Below are positions 39,109 through 47,854 of a DNA stretch of 64,000 bases, piece by piece. This DNA is from Streptomyces sp. NBC_01689 (GTDB lineage: Bacteria > Actinomycetota > Actinomycetes > Streptomycetales > Streptomycetaceae). The first letter of the stretch is position 1. Each line of letters opens with the position of its first letter. Under the pieces are notes generated by a model. The model was not told where the DNA came from. It saw only the letters and a list, made by a program, of their open reading frames with translations, and ran no database searches. The DNA lies in the NCBI RefSeq assembly GCF_036250675.1, contig NZ_CP109592.1:4650001-4714000 (forward strand). The letters are read 5' to 3'. A program made the position numbers and the translations under genes.

Positions 39109-39620
39109 GCGCACCGCGCACCGACGTCGAGCAGGTCGAACGCGCCAACACCGCGTTCTACGAGGCGCTGGAGACCGGCGACTTCGAAGGGCTGTCGTCC
39201 CTGTGGCTGGCCCCTCTCGACACGGTCGGCGACAACGACAACGACACCGGGGATGGGGTCGAGGGCGAGGAGGCGCGGATCTCCTGCGTCCATCCCGGCT
39301 GGCCGGTCCTGAACGGCCGCGGCGAGGTCCTGCGCTCGTACGCGCTGATCATGGCGAACACCGAGTACATCCAGTTCTTCCTCACGGACGTGCACGTCTC
39401 CGTGGCCGGCGACACCGCGCTGGTCACCTGCACCGAGAACATCCTCAGCGGCGGCCCCGCACCCGACGACAGCGACGAGCTCGGCCCGCTGGTGGGCCAG
39501 CTGGTCGTCGCCACGAACGTCTTCCGGCGCACCGACGACGGCTGGAAGCTCTGGTCGCACCACGCCTCCCCCGTCCTCGCCGAGTCCGGCGAGGACGAGG
39601 ACGAGGAGACACCCGGTTGA
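39105..39620 (+). CDS. NTF2-like (SnoaL_3) protein in the folate operon
   Basis: A 171-residue protein with a nuclear transport factor 2 fold (NTAFYEALETGDFEGLSSLWL, then RGEVLRSYALIMANTEYIQFFLTDVHVSVAGDTALVTCTENI, and TNVFRRTDDGWKLWSHHASPV). A short acidic Asn/Asp insert (GDNDNDTGDGVEGEE) sits near residues 42-56 and the C-terminus is acidic. NTF2 folds serve as isomerases, dehydratases or binding proteins; no catalytic set is clear. It is coupled to folP by a GTGA overlap. Streptomyces folate operons commonly carry this gene, but its role is not established. Confidence 0.85.
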   Translation: MSAPRTDVEQVERANTAFYEALETGDFEGLSSLWLAPLDTVGDNDNDTGDGVEGEEARISCVHPGWPVLNGRGEVLRSYALIMANTEYIQFFLTDVHVSVAGDTALVTCTENILSGGPAPDDSDELGPLVGQLVVATNVFRRTDDGWKLWSHHASPVLAESGEDEDEETPG

Positions 39621-39651
39621 GTGGGCCGGCCCCCCGGCGGGACCAAGAAGT

Positions 39652-39677
39652 GGTTGGAATCACGAACCGCCGGGTAT
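39652..39677 (+). promoter_or_regulatory. Possible SigB-type stress promoter upstream of folB
   Basis: GGTT (39652-39655), 16 bases, then GGGTAT (39672-39677) matches the streptomycete general-stress SigB consensus GNNT-N14-16-GGGTAY. It lies in the 249-bp gap between the NTF2-like gene and folB. Confidence 0.35.
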
Positions 39678-39726
39678 GGGCCGCTCCCGACCCGTGAGCC
39701 GCCGCGTTCCCCAGGGGAAACACCCG

Positions 39727-39864
39727 ATGAAACCTCGTGACCGTCATGTGGGGGCCCGCCCCCGCGGGCCGACACTGTCAGTGCCCGCAGGTAGATTCGA
39801 CCGCAGGCCGGTGTGCCGACCGCACGCGGTGCACGACGGGCCCTACCGACGATTGCAGGAGTGA
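39727..39864 (+). CDS. Possible 45-codon leader ORF just before folB
   Basis: ATG at 39727 preceded by AGGGGAAA opens a 45-residue Arg/Pro-rich frame (MKPRDRHVGARPRGPTLSVP at its start) ending TGA at 39864, six bases before the folB start and overlapping its ribosome-binding sequence. It may be a leader peptide coupling translation to folB, or chance. It has no recognisable family. Confidence 0.25.
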   Translation: MKPRDRHVGARPRGPTLSVPAGRFDRRPVCRPHAVHDGPYRRLQE

Positions 39865-39869
39865 TTCGC

Positions 39870-40229
39870 GTGGATCGTGTCGCGCTGCGCGGCCTCAAGG
39901 CTCGCGGACACCACGGTGTCTTCCAGAAGGAACGCGAGGAGGGACAGCCCTTCATCGTGGACCTGTCGCTGGGCCTGGACACCCGGCCGGCCGCTGCCGA
40001 CGACGACCTGACGAAGACCGTGCACTACGGCGTCGTCGCCGAGGAGGTCGTGGCCATCGTCGAGGGCGAGCCCGTCGACCTCATCGAGACGCTCGCCGAG
40101 CGCATCGCCCAGGCCTGCCTGAAGCACGACGGGGTAAGGGAGGTCGAAGTCTGCGTCCACAAGCCGGACGCGCCGATCACGGTCCCCTTCGACGACGTGA
40201 CCGTCACCATCACCCGGAGCCGAGTATGA
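39870..40229 (+). CDS. folB: Dihydroneopterin aldolase
   Basis: Cleaves dihydroneopterin to hydroxymethyl-dihydropterin and glycolaldehyde. The 119-residue protein has VDRVALRGLKARGHHGVF, then FIVDLSLGLD, TVHYGVVAEEVV, LIETLAERIAQACL and VCVHKPDAPI, covering the whole family. The GTG at 39870 is placed eight bases after AGGAG; another GTG at 39861 is too close to that site. The stop overlaps folK (ATGA). Confidence 0.94.
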   Translation: MDRVALRGLKARGHHGVFQKEREEGQPFIVDLSLGLDTRPAAADDDLTKTVHYGVVAEEVVAIVEGEPVDLIETLAERIAQACLKHDGVREVEVCVHKPDAPITVPFDDVTVTITRSRV

Positions 40230-40837
40230 CTGCGTCCTACACCGAAGGCCAGAGCGACCCGACGGTCCAGCCGGTGCCCGCCTCCGTGGTGGAGCGCGTG
40301 GACGCGGCCGACACGACCCTGCAGAACCCGAAGCGGGCGGTCCTCTCGCTCGGCTCGAACCTGGGCAACCGGCTGGAGACCCTCCAGGGCGCCGTCGACG
40401 CCCTGGAGGACACCCCCGGCGTGCGCGTCAAAGCGGTCTCGCCCGTCTACGAGACGGAGCCGTGGGGCGTCGAGCCCGGCAGCCAGCCCTCGTACCTCAA
40501 CGCGGTCGTGGTGCTCAGGACCACCCTCCCCCCGTCCTCGCTCCTGGAGCGGGCGCACGCGGTAGAGGAGGCCTTCGACCGGGTCCGCGACGAACGCTGG
40601 GGCGCGCGCACCATCGACGTGGACATCGTCGCGTACGGCGACGTCGTCTCGGACGACCCGGTCCTGACGCTCCCTCACCCGCACGCTCATGAGCGGGCCT
40701 TCGTCCTCGCCCCCTGGCACGACGTCGATCCCGAGGCCCAGCTGCCCGGCCGCGGCCCGGTGGGGCAGCTCCTCGCCGGCGTCGGCCGCGAGGATGTCGC
40801 GCCCCGCGCCGACCTGGAACTCCGGCTGCCCGAGTAG
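40226..40837 (+). CDS. folK: Hydroxymethyl-dihydropterin pyrophosphokinase
   Basis: Transfers pyrophosphate from ATP to hydroxymethyl-dihydropterin, giving the FolP substrate. The 203-residue protein has a 36-residue N-terminal extension before the core AVLSLGSNLGNRLETLQGAV, then SPVYETEPWG, YLNAVVVLRTTL, the magnesium-binding ERWGARTIDVDIVAYGD and LPHPHAHERAFVL. Start overlaps folB. Together FolB and FolK act in sequence, in line with the coupling. Confidence 0.95.
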   Translation: MTASYTEGQSDPTVQPVPASVVERVDAADTTLQNPKRAVLSLGSNLGNRLETLQGAVDALEDTPGVRVKAVSPVYETEPWGVEPGSQPSYLNAVVVLRTTLPPSSLLERAHAVEEAFDRVRDERWGARTIDVDIVAYGDVVSDDPVLTLPHPHAHERAFVLAPWHDVDPEAQLPGRGPVGQLLAGVGREDVAPRADLELRLPE

Positions 40838-40901
40838 TCGTTAAGGTCAGGACGACCAGAGGCCGGACGACCGTCCGGGGGCGGGTGACAGAAGGGGCAA
40901 A

Positions 40902-41390
40902 GTGAAAGAGCTGCGGATCAGGACGCTGGCCGCCGTGTTCGTCGTGGCGGGGGTGCTGTGCTGGGCGGGCGCCCGCCTGTGGAACGCGGTGGGGACACTG
41001 CCCCGCGTCCCGCTGGCCGCCCCCATCGTGCTGGCCCTGATCGCCGTCGTGCTGCTGTCCACGGCGCTCTCGCTGCGCGCCCGGCTCAAGGCCCAGCGCG
41101 AGCGGCGTCCCGGCGCCAAGGGCGTCGACCCGCTGATGGCGGCCCGCGCGGTCGTCTTCGGCCAGGCGAGCGCCCTGGTCGCCGCCCTGGTGGCGGGCAT
41201 GTACGGCGGCGCGGGCGCGTTCCTGCTCGAGTCCCTGGACGTCCCGGCCCGCCGCGACCAGGCCATCTACGCCGGTTTCTCGGTCCTGGCCGGCATCGCG
41301 GTCATAGCGGCCGCCTTCTTCCTGGAGCGCGTCTGCAAGCTCCCGGAGGACGACGACAACGAACACGGCGGCCCCGCCCCGGCCGCCTGA
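40902..41390 (+). CDS. DUF3180 membrane protein
   Basis: A 162-residue protein with four hydrophobic segments (about 9-28, 35-55, 82-103 and 120-140), a basic loop after the second (RARLKAQRERRPGAKG) and a short acidic C-terminus. It is the DUF3180 family, found next to folK across actinobacteria; the function is unknown. The GTG at 40902 has GAAGGGGC upstream. The gene follows folK by 64 bp and is convergent with folE. Confidence 0.88.
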   Translation: MKELRIRTLAAVFVVAGVLCWAGARLWNAVGTLPRVPLAAPIVLALIAVVLLSTALSLRARLKAQRERRPGAKGVDPLMAARAVVFGQASALVAALVAGMYGGAGAFLLESLDVPARRDQAIYAGFSVLAGIAVIAAAFFLERVCKLPEDDDNEHGGPAPAA

Positions 41391-41508
41391 CACCCGCACG
41401 ACGCGGGCGGCGGCCCGACGCGCTCCGTCCCCGGCGCGGGGCCCCGGCCGGCACGCCGGCGGGGCGCACCAGGGCACACCCGGTGGGGACGGTGCGGCCC
41501 CGGCCGGC

Positions 41509-42114
41509 TCAGCGCGCCATGATGAGGCTCATCGCCTCGTTGCGGGTGGCGGGGTCCCTCATCTGGCCGCGCACCGCCGAGGTGATGGTCTTCGCGCCGG
41601 GCTTGCGGACACCGCGCATCGACATGCACATGTGCTCGCACTCCACGACGACGATCACGCCGCGCGGCTCCAGGATCTCCATCAGGGAGTCGGCGATCTG
41701 CGTGGTGAGCCGCTCCTGCACCTGCGGCCGGCGGGCGTAGACGTCCACGAGCCGGGCCAGCTTCGACAGCCCCGTGATCTTGCCGTCCGCGGACGGGATG
41801 TACCCCACGTGGGCCACCCCGACGAACGGGACCAGATGGTGCTCACAGCTGCTCAGCACTTCGATGTCCTTCACGAGCACCATCTCGTCGTGCCCGAGGT
41901 CGAACGTGGTCGTCAGCACGTCCTCGGGCCGCTGCCACAGCCCGGCGAATATCTCCTTGTACGCCCTGGCCACGCGGCCCGGGGTCTCCCGCAGGCCCTC
42001 ACGCTCCGGGTCCTCGCCGACCGCGATGAGAAGCTCTCGTACGGCGTTCTCGGCGCGCTTCTCGTCGAACTCGCCGATCGAGCCCTCGCCGTCCAGCGTC
42101 ACGGGGTCGGTCAT
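41509..42114 (-). CDS. folE: GTP cyclohydrolase I
   Basis: Converts GTP to dihydroneopterin triphosphate, the first step of folate synthesis. The 201-residue protein has the zinc site Cys-Glu-His-His ([20 protein letters not shown]) and the second Cys in [16 protein letters not shown], with [23 protein letters not shown] between. It follows ftsH on the minus strand, separated by a hairpin, and converges on the plus-strand folate group, so folate synthesis is split between two operons that meet here. Confidence 0.96.
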   Translation of the reverse strand: MTDPVTLDGEGSIGEFDEKRAENAVRELLIAVGEDPEREGLRETPGRVARAYKEIFAGLWQRPEDVLTTTFDLGHDEMVLVKDIEVLSSCEHHLVPFVGVAHVGYIPSADGKITGLSKLARLVDVYARRPQVQERLTTQIADSLMEILEPRGVIVVVECEHMCMSMRGVRKPGAKTITSAVRGQMRDPATRNEAMSLIMAR

Positions 42115-42180
42115 GTGGTCCTCGTTCCTGTGCCTCCCGGCGCGTGCGGTTCGACGCGCCGACGTGCGGACATACCGAAA

Positions 42181-42218
42181 TGCCGCGCCCCCCAGGCTAA
42201 AACCTGGGAAACGCGGCA
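42181..42218 (-). terminator. Two-part hairpin between ftsH and folE
   Basis: TGCCGCG (42181-42187) pairs with CGCGGCA (42212-42218), and inside it CCCAGG (42191-42196) pairs with CCTGGG (42203-42208) around CTAAAA. On the minus strand it lies 40 bp past the ftsH stop and 67 bp before folE. It may end ftsH mRNA or act as a folE leader structure. Confidence 0.65.
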
Positions 42219-42258
42219 GTCATTCCGGGCCTGCAGAGGCCTTCGGGAGCCGAGCGGA

Positions 42259-44319
42259 TCAGCTCTCGGTGCGGTCCTCGGGAGCCGCTTCCTTCGCCGG
42301 GACGGACTCCGTCTTGGCGATGGAAGGCGTCGCGCCGTTCGCCCCGTTCGTCAGTGACAGCTCCTTGGGGGAGAGCACCGGCGGGCGGGTCGACGGCGTG
42401 CGCCGGGAGGAGCCGGTCCACGCGGGGCGGGCCGGGCGCTTCACGATGGGAGCGAAGACCTCGGCGATCTGCTCCTTGCTCAGCGTCTCCTTCTCCAGAA
42501 GCTGGAGCACCAGCGCGTCCAGAACGTCGCGGTTCTCGACCAGGATCTCCCAGGCCTCGTTGTGCGCGTTCTCGATGAGCTTCTTGACCTCTTCGTCGAC
42601 GAGCGCGGCGACCTCTTCCGAGTAGTCGCGCGGGTGCGACATCTCCCGGCCGAGGAACGGCTCGGTGTTGTCGCCGCCGAACTTGATCGCGCCGAGACGC
42701 TCGGTCATGCCGTACTGCGTGACCATCGCGCGGGCCGTCGCCGTGGCCTTCTCGATGTCGTTCGCGGCACCCGTGGTCGGGTCGTGGAAGACGAGCTCCT
42801 CGGCCGCGCGGCCGCCCAGCATGTAGGCCAGCTGGTCCAGCATCTCGTTGCGCGTCGTGGAGTACTTGTCCTCGTCCGGCAGGACCATCGTGTAACCGAG
42901 GGCCCGGCCGCGCGACAGGATCGTGATCTTGTGGACCGGGTCGGAGTTCGGAGACGCCGCCGCGACCAGGGCGTGGCCGCCCTCGTGGTACGCGGTGATC
43001 TTCTTCTCCTTGTCCGACATGATCCGGGTCCGCTTCTGCGGGCCCGCGACCACACGGTCGATCGCCTCGTCGAGCATGTTGTTGTCGACGAGCTTCTGGT
43101 TGCTGCGTGCCGTGAGGAGCGCGGCCTCGTTCAGCACGTTCGCCAGGTCGGCACCCGTGAAACCGGGGGTGCGGCGGGCGACGGCGGAGAGGTCGACGTC
43201 CGGGGCGACCGGCTTGCCCTTCTGGTGGACCTTGAGGATCTCCAGACGGCCCTGCATGTCCGGGCGGTCGACCGCGATCTGGCGGTCGAAGCGGCCGGGG
43301 CGCAGGAGTGCCGGGTCGAGGATGTCGGGCCGGTTCGTGGCGGCGATGAGGATCACACCGCCCTTGACGTCGAAGCCGTCCATCTCGACGAGCAGCTGGT
43401 TCAGCGTCTGCTCGCGCTCGTCGTGACCACCGCCGAGGCCGGCGCCGCGGTGACGGCCGACCGCGTCGATCTCGTCGACGAAGACGATCGCCGGGGCGTT
43501 CGCCTTGGCCTGCTCGAAGAGGTCACGGACCCGGGAGGCACCGACACCGACGAACATCTCGACGAAGTCGGAACCCGAGATCGAGTAGAAGGGAACGCCC
43601 GCCTCACCCGCGACGGCGCGCGCGAGCAGCGTCTTGCCCGTACCGGGAGGCCCGTAGAGGAGCACACCCTTGGGGATCTTCGCCCCGACGGCCTGGAACT
43701 TCGCCGGCTCCTGCAGGAACTCCTTGATCTCCTGGAGCTCCTCCACCGCCTCGTCCGAGCCCGCGACGTCCGAGAACGTCGTCTTCGGGGTGTCCTTGGT
43801 GATGAGCTTCGCCTTGGACTTCCCGAAGTTCATGACCCGGGAGCCGCCGCCCTGCATCTGGTTCATCAGGAACAGGAAGACGACGACGATGAGGACGAAG
43901 GGAAGCAGCGACAGCAGGATGCCCAGGAAGGGGTTCTGCTTGGACGGCGAGACGGTGTAGCCGTCCGGGATCTGCTTGTTCTGGTACTTGTCCTGCAGGG
44001 TGTTGGCCAGGGCCACGCCCTGGTCGCCGATGTAGCTCGACTGGATCTTCGAGCTGCCATCGACCTTCTCGCCGTCCTTCAGCGAGACCTTGATGACCTG
44101 CTCGTCGCCAGTGGTGATCTTGGCCGACTCGACCTTGTTGTCATTGATCGCCTGGACGACCTGGCCGGTGTCCACTGTCTTGTAGCCGCCGGACGAGCCG
44201 ACGACCTGCATCAACACGACCACGGCAAGGACGGCCAGCACGATCCACATGACCGGCCCACGGAAGTATCGCTTCACGTCCATCCATACGGAGCGGAGCC
44301 GCCCCGTCCCTCCTGCCAT
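42259..44319 (-). CDS. ftsH: ATP-dependent membrane zinc protease FtsH
   Basis: A 686-residue AAA+ protease that removes misassembled membrane proteins and regulators. It has two membrane segments (about 20-41 and 132-155) with an extracytoplasmic domain between, Walker A GPPGTGKT, Walker B VFVDEID, the second region of homology ([21 protein letters not shown]) and the zinc motif HEGGH. The C-terminal tail (about 625-686) is Pro/Thr-rich and probably unstructured. Start ATG 44319 gives [21 protein letters not shown]; an in-frame ATG at 44283 (MDVKRYFRG) would match many homologues and is an alternative. It belongs to the tilS-hpt-ftsH group. Confidence 0.96.
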   Translation of the reverse strand: MAGGTGRLRSVWMDVKRYFRGPVMWIVLAVLAVVVLMQVVGSSGGYKTVDTGQVVQAINDNKVESAKITTGDEQVIKVSLKDGEKVDGSSKIQSSYIGDQGVALANTLQDKYQNKQIPDGYTVSPSKQNPFLGILLSLLPFVLIVVVFLFLMNQMQGGGSRVMNFGKSKAKLITKDTPKTTFSDVAGSDEAVEELQEIKEFLQEPAKFQAVGAKIPKGVLLYGPPGTGKTLLARAVAGEAGVPFYSISGSDFVEMFVGVGASRVRDLFEQAKANAPAIVFVDEIDAVGRHRGAGLGGGHDEREQTLNQLLVEMDGFDVKGGVILIAATNRPDILDPALLRPGRFDRQIAVDRPDMQGRLEILKVHQKGKPVAPDVDLSAVARRTPGFTGADLANVLNEAALLTARSNQKLVDNNMLDEAIDRVVAGPQKRTRIMSDKEKKITAYHEGGHALVAAASPNSDPVHKITILSRGRALGYTMVLPDEDKYSTTRNEMLDQLAYMLGGRAAEELVFHDPTTGAANDIEKATATARAMVTQYGMTERLGAIKFGGDNTEPFLGREMSHPRDYSEEVAALVDEEVKKLIENAHNEAWEILVENRDVLDALVLQLLEKETLSKEQIAEVFAPIVKRPARPAWTGSSRRTPSTRPPVLSPKELSLTNGANGATPSIAKTESVPAKEAAPEDRTES

Positions 44320-44481
44320 AGTGAGTTTGATAAAGACTTAGAAAGACTGTTCTTCGGACGGTACCCCAGCATTGTCACCCGAAGCCGCAGGGGACGACTG
44401 ACAATCCCGCCCACGCATGCTCCAACGGCGCGAAACCCGCTGGGGTTCCCGATCGTCTTACGAAGACCGGGACCCGGCCGT

Positions 44482-45042
44482 TCAGCCGCCGTAGACGTGG
44501 GGCGCGAGCGTACCGACGAACGGGAGGTTGCGGTACTTCTCGGCGTAGTCCAGGCCGTACCCGACGACGAACTCGTTCGGGATGTCGAAGCCGACCCACT
44601 CCACGTCGATCGCGACCTTGGCCGCCTCCGGCTTGCGCAGCAGCGTGCACACCTTGAGGGAGGCGGGCTCGCGGGAGCCGAGGTTGGAGATCAGCCAGGA
44701 CAGCGTCAGCCCGGAGTCGATGATGTCCTCGACGATCAGGACGTGCTTGCCCTTGATGTCGGTGTCGAGGTCCTTGAGGATCCGCACCACGCCCGAGGAC
44801 TGGGTGCCCGCGCCGTACGAGGAGACGGCCATCCAGTCCATGGTGACGGGGGTGGACAGCGCACGCGCGAGGTCCGCCATGACCATGACGGCGCCCTTGA
44901 GCACCCCCACGATCAGCAGGTCCTTGCCCGCGTACTCCGCGTCGACCTTCGCGGCCAGCTCGGCCAGCTTGGCGTCGATCTCTTCCTTGGTGATGAGCAC
45001 CGACTTGAGGTCGGTGCCCATGTCTTTCGCGTCCACCCGCAT
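44482..45042 (-). CDS. hpt: Hypoxanthine phosphoribosyltransferase
   Basis: Salvages hypoxanthine and guanine with PRPP. The 186-residue protein has the PRPP loop [14 protein letters not shown], the base-binding [10 protein letters not shown] and the C-terminal [31 protein letters not shown]. The ATG at 45042 ([12 protein letters not shown]) is preferred; the second Met seven codons later is possible. It lies between tilS and ftsH on the same strand, the order common in Gram-positive bacteria. Confidence 0.96.
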   Translation of the reverse strand: MRVDAKDMGTDLKSVLITKEEIDAKLAELAAKVDAEYAGKDLLIVGVLKGAVMVMADLARALSTPVTMDWMAVSSYGAGTQSSGVVRILKDLDTDIKGKHVLIVEDIIDSGLTLSWLISNLGSREPASLKVCTLLRKPEAAKVAIDVEWVGFDIPNEFVVGYGLDYAEKYRNLPFVGTLAPHVYGG

Positions 45043-45095
45043 CACTTTCGGTCGTCCCACCGGCCGTCCCGGCCCTCCCCGGAGGGGGGCGCGGT

Positions 45096-46121
45096 TCAGC
45101 TTTGCCGGATCACCAGTCTGCCACCCTGCCGCTGCGCGACGACTTTGCCCGGGAGATTGATGACTCCCTGACCGCGCCAGCCGGTGATCAGCCGGTCGAC
45201 TTCCTCGATGTGGCGGGCGAACAGCGAACCGGCCGGGGCACCCGCCTCGATGGCGGCCCGGCGCAGGATGCGGCGGCGGACGGCGGGCGGCAGGGCGTAG
45301 AGCTTGGCGCACTCCAGCAGGCCCGCGGTGTCCCGTACGGAGGCCTCGGCCTGACGGGCCCAGGCGTCGAGGGCGTCGGCGTCGTCGCGGGAGAGCTGGG
45401 CGGTGCGGGCGAGGGCCCCGACCACCCCTTTGCCCAGCGCCTTCTCCAGGGCGGGCAGACCCTCGTGGCGCAGCCGCGAGCGGGTGTAGGCCGGGTCGGC
45501 GTTGTGCGGGTCGTCCCAGACGGGCAGCGACTGGGCCATGCAGGCCTTGCGCGCGGTCTGCCGGTCGAGGTGCAGGAACGGGCGCCGGTAACGGCCGCCG
45601 GCCCCCGAGACCTCGGCCATTCCGGACAGGGAGCGGATGCCCGAGCCACGGGCGAGGCCCAGCAGGACCGTCTCCGCCTGGTCGTCGCGCGTGTGTCCGA
45701 GGAGGATCGCGGCGGCGCCGTGGCGCTCGGCGGCGGCGTCCAGGGCGGCGTACCGGGCGTCGCGGGCGGCGGCCTCGGGGCCGCCGTCGCGGCCCACGGT
45801 CACGGCGAGGGACTCGACGGGCGCCATGCCCAGCTCGACGAGGCGCGCGACCACTTCGTCGGCGCGCAGATCGGAGCCGGTCTGCAGGCCGTGGTCCACG
45901 GTGATGCCACCGGCGCGGATGCCGAGTTTGGGGGCTTCGAAGGCGAGCGCGGAGGCGAGCGCCATGGAGTCGGCTCCGCCGGAGCAGGCCACGAGAACGA
46001 GCGGGCCGAGCGGGGCGTACGGGGTGGGCGCGCCGAGGGGGCGCGTGTGGTCGGTGAGGATGTCGTGGAGTACGCGGCGGACCGCCAGGCGTATCGCCGC
46101 GACCGCAGGATGGGGACCCAT
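45096..46121 (-). CDS. tilS: tRNA(Ile)-lysidine synthetase
   Basis: Adds lysine to C34 of the tRNA-Ile CAU anticodon, so that AUA is read as Ile; essential. The 341-residue protein has the ATP loop [16 protein letters not shown] (about 48-63), [28 protein letters not shown] and [12 protein letters not shown]. It has the short C-terminal region typical of actinobacterial TilS. The ATG at 46121 follows AAGGGAACC. It is 53 bp upstream of hpt. Confidence 0.95.
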   Translation of the reverse strand: MGPHPAVAAIRLAVRRVLHDILTDHTRPLGAPTPYAPLGPLVLVACSGGADSMALASALAFEAPKLGIRAGGITVDHGLQTGSDLRADEVVARLVELGMAPVESLAVTVGRDGGPEAAARDARYAALDAAAERHGAAAILLGHTRDDQAETVLLGLARGSGIRSLSGMAEVSGAGGRYRRPFLHLDRQTARKACMAQSLPVWDDPHNADPAYTRSRLRHEGLPALEKALGKGVVGALARTAQLSRDDADALDAWARQAEASVRDTAGLLECAKLYALPPAVRRRILRRAAIEAGAPAGSLFARHIEEVDRLITGWRGQGVINLPGKVVAQRQGGRLVIRQS

Positions 46122-46314
46122 GTCCGGTTCCCTTCATGAAGTTTTCGGGGGGTGAGCCCGAGTTTCGGTCACTCAGAGTGTGTAGATGGTGACAGAAACA
46201 GGCCGTTCCCCGAGCATTGCACGCCTACGCATGGCCCACGGTCCCTCGGACGGGTGATTGGAGGGGCGTTCCCCTGCCGTCGGCCGGTTTCGTCTCACGG
46301 CCTTGCCGTAGGGT

Positions 46315-47448
46315 TCACGACTCCGCCTTGCGGTGCACCCGCGCGACCCAGTCCGCCGGTTTGGCGATCTCCGTCTTGGTCGGCAGCGTGTTCGGGGAAG
46401 TCCACACACGGTTGAACCCGTCCATGCCCACCTGCTCGACGACCGCGCGCACGAACCGTTCGCCGTCCCTGTACTGCTTCAGTTTGGCGTCCAGACCCAG
46501 CAGCTTGCGCAGGGCGAGGTCCAGGCGGGAGGCGCCCTTGGCCCGGCGCTGCTGGAACTTCTCGCGGATCTCCCCGACGGAGGCGACCACTTCCGGGCCC
46601 ACGCCGTCCATGACGAAGTCCGCGTGCCCCTCCAGGAGCGACATCACGGCCGTCAGCCGGGCCAGGATCTCCCGCTGGGCGGGCGTCTGCACGATCTCGA
46701 CCAGCGAGCGGCCCTCGTCGTCCTCCTCGCCCTCGGGACGCCCGCCCGCGAGGGACTGCGCCGCCTCCCTGATGCGCTCCAGGACCGTCATGGGGTCGAC
46801 CTCGGTCTCCGCCAAGAACGACTGGATTTCGCCCTCCAGGTGGTCCCGCAGCCAGGGCACGGCCGAGAACTGGGTGCGGTGGGTCTCCTCGTGCAGACAG
46901 ACCCACAGGCGGAAGTCGTGGGGATCCACGTCGAGTTCGCGCTCCACGTGGACGATGTTCGGCGCGACCAGGAGGAGCCTGCCGCCGCCGTTCTCACCGG
47001 CGGGCAGTTCGCGGGTCGCGGGGGCGAAGGTCTCGTACTGGCCGAGGACGCGCGACGACAGGAACGACAGCAGCATGCCCAGTTCGACGCCGGTCACCTT
47101 GCCGCCGACGGCGCCGAGGACGGCTCCGCCCGGACCGTTCCCCCGGCGCTCCTGCATCTTGTCCAGCAGGGGCTTGAGGACCTCGCGGAACCCGGCGACG
47201 TTCGCCCGGACCCAGCCGGGGCGGTCGACCACGAGCACGGGGGTGTCGTGGATGTCCTCCGTGCCCATCCGCGTGAAGCCGCGGACGTGCGCCTCGGAGG
47301 CCTTGGCGTGCCGGCGCAGCTCCGCGACGACCTCCCGGGCCTCGTCGCGGCTCACGTCGGGGCCGGGCCGCACGAGCCGTGTCGCGGTCGCCACCGCGAG
47401 GTTCCAGTCGACCATCCCAGCAGATGCGGCACCACCGATGCTCGTCAT
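46315..47448 (-). CDS. Zinc-dependent metalloprotease-like protein (DUF2342)
   Basis: A 377-residue cytosolic protein with the zinc motif HEETH (LHEETHRTQF, about 186-195) and conserved surroundings (APNIVHVERELDVDPHDFRLWV, LLEGHADFVMDGVG, KLKQYRDGERFVRAVVEQVGMDGFNRVW). This is the family annotated as zinc-dependent metalloprotease or coenzyme F420 biosynthesis-associated protein; a substrate has not been shown. Its upstream position next to dac and tilS is conserved in actinobacteria. No ribosome site precedes the ATG at 47448; TACGGT ending six bases before it suggests a leaderless mRNA. Confidence 0.88.
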   Translation of the reverse strand: MTSIGGAASAGMVDWNLAVATATRLVRPGPDVSRDEAREVVAELRRHAKASEAHVRGFTRMGTEDIHDTPVLVVDRPGWVRANVAGFREVLKPLLDKMQERRGNGPGGAVLGAVGGKVTGVELGMLLSFLSSRVLGQYETFAPATRELPAGENGGGRLLLVAPNIVHVERELDVDPHDFRLWVCLHEETHRTQFSAVPWLRDHLEGEIQSFLAETEVDPMTVLERIREAAQSLAGGRPEGEEDDEGRSLVEIVQTPAQREILARLTAVMSLLEGHADFVMDGVGPEVVASVGEIREKFQQRRAKGASRLDLALRKLLGLDAKLKQYRDGERFVRAVVEQVGMDGFNRVWTSPNTLPTKTEIAKPADWVARVHRKAES

Positions 47449-47854
47449 GCGTCAACCGTACGTGAGGGGGTCCGCCCGCGGTGAGGGGTAAGGCGCCGGA
47501 TGAGCCCTCCGGCCGGGGCTGACGGGGCTCGTGCGACAGCCGGGGCGCAGGGCTCCTCGGCGCGTCCGGCGGCGGGGCCCGGTCCGCGCCCGCCCGGACT
47601 CCGAACGGCCCGGTTCCGTCCGGTCCGGGCCCGTCCGGTCCGGCCGTCCACGACGGGCGGACGGAGGGTCGCCGCATCCGGGCGGTCCGAGGGCCCGGGG
47701 GCGTGCGGGCCGTGCCGACAGCGCGGGAACGTCCGGGCGGTGACGACGGCACCGGATCGTCCGGACCGTCACGACGGCCCGGAAGCGTCCGAGCCGCGCC
47801 GGTGGCGGGGGCGCGCGTCCGCCGGGCCCGGCTCCCGCCGTGGGGCACCGTCCC
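47449..47854. other. 406-bp stretch without a gene
   Basis: It lies between the dac stop and the metalloprotease start on the minus strand. It holds short G+C-rich repeats of GTCCGG/CCGGTCC type (about 47580-47660) and the probable promoter for the metalloprotease. The open frames across it have no recognisable products. Confidence 0.6.
47455..47460 (-). promoter_or_regulatory. Candidate -10 (TACGGT) for a leaderless metalloprotease mRNA
   Basis: On the minus strand TACGGT ends 6 bp before the ATG of the DUF2342 gene, with no ribosome site between. Confidence 0.4.
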
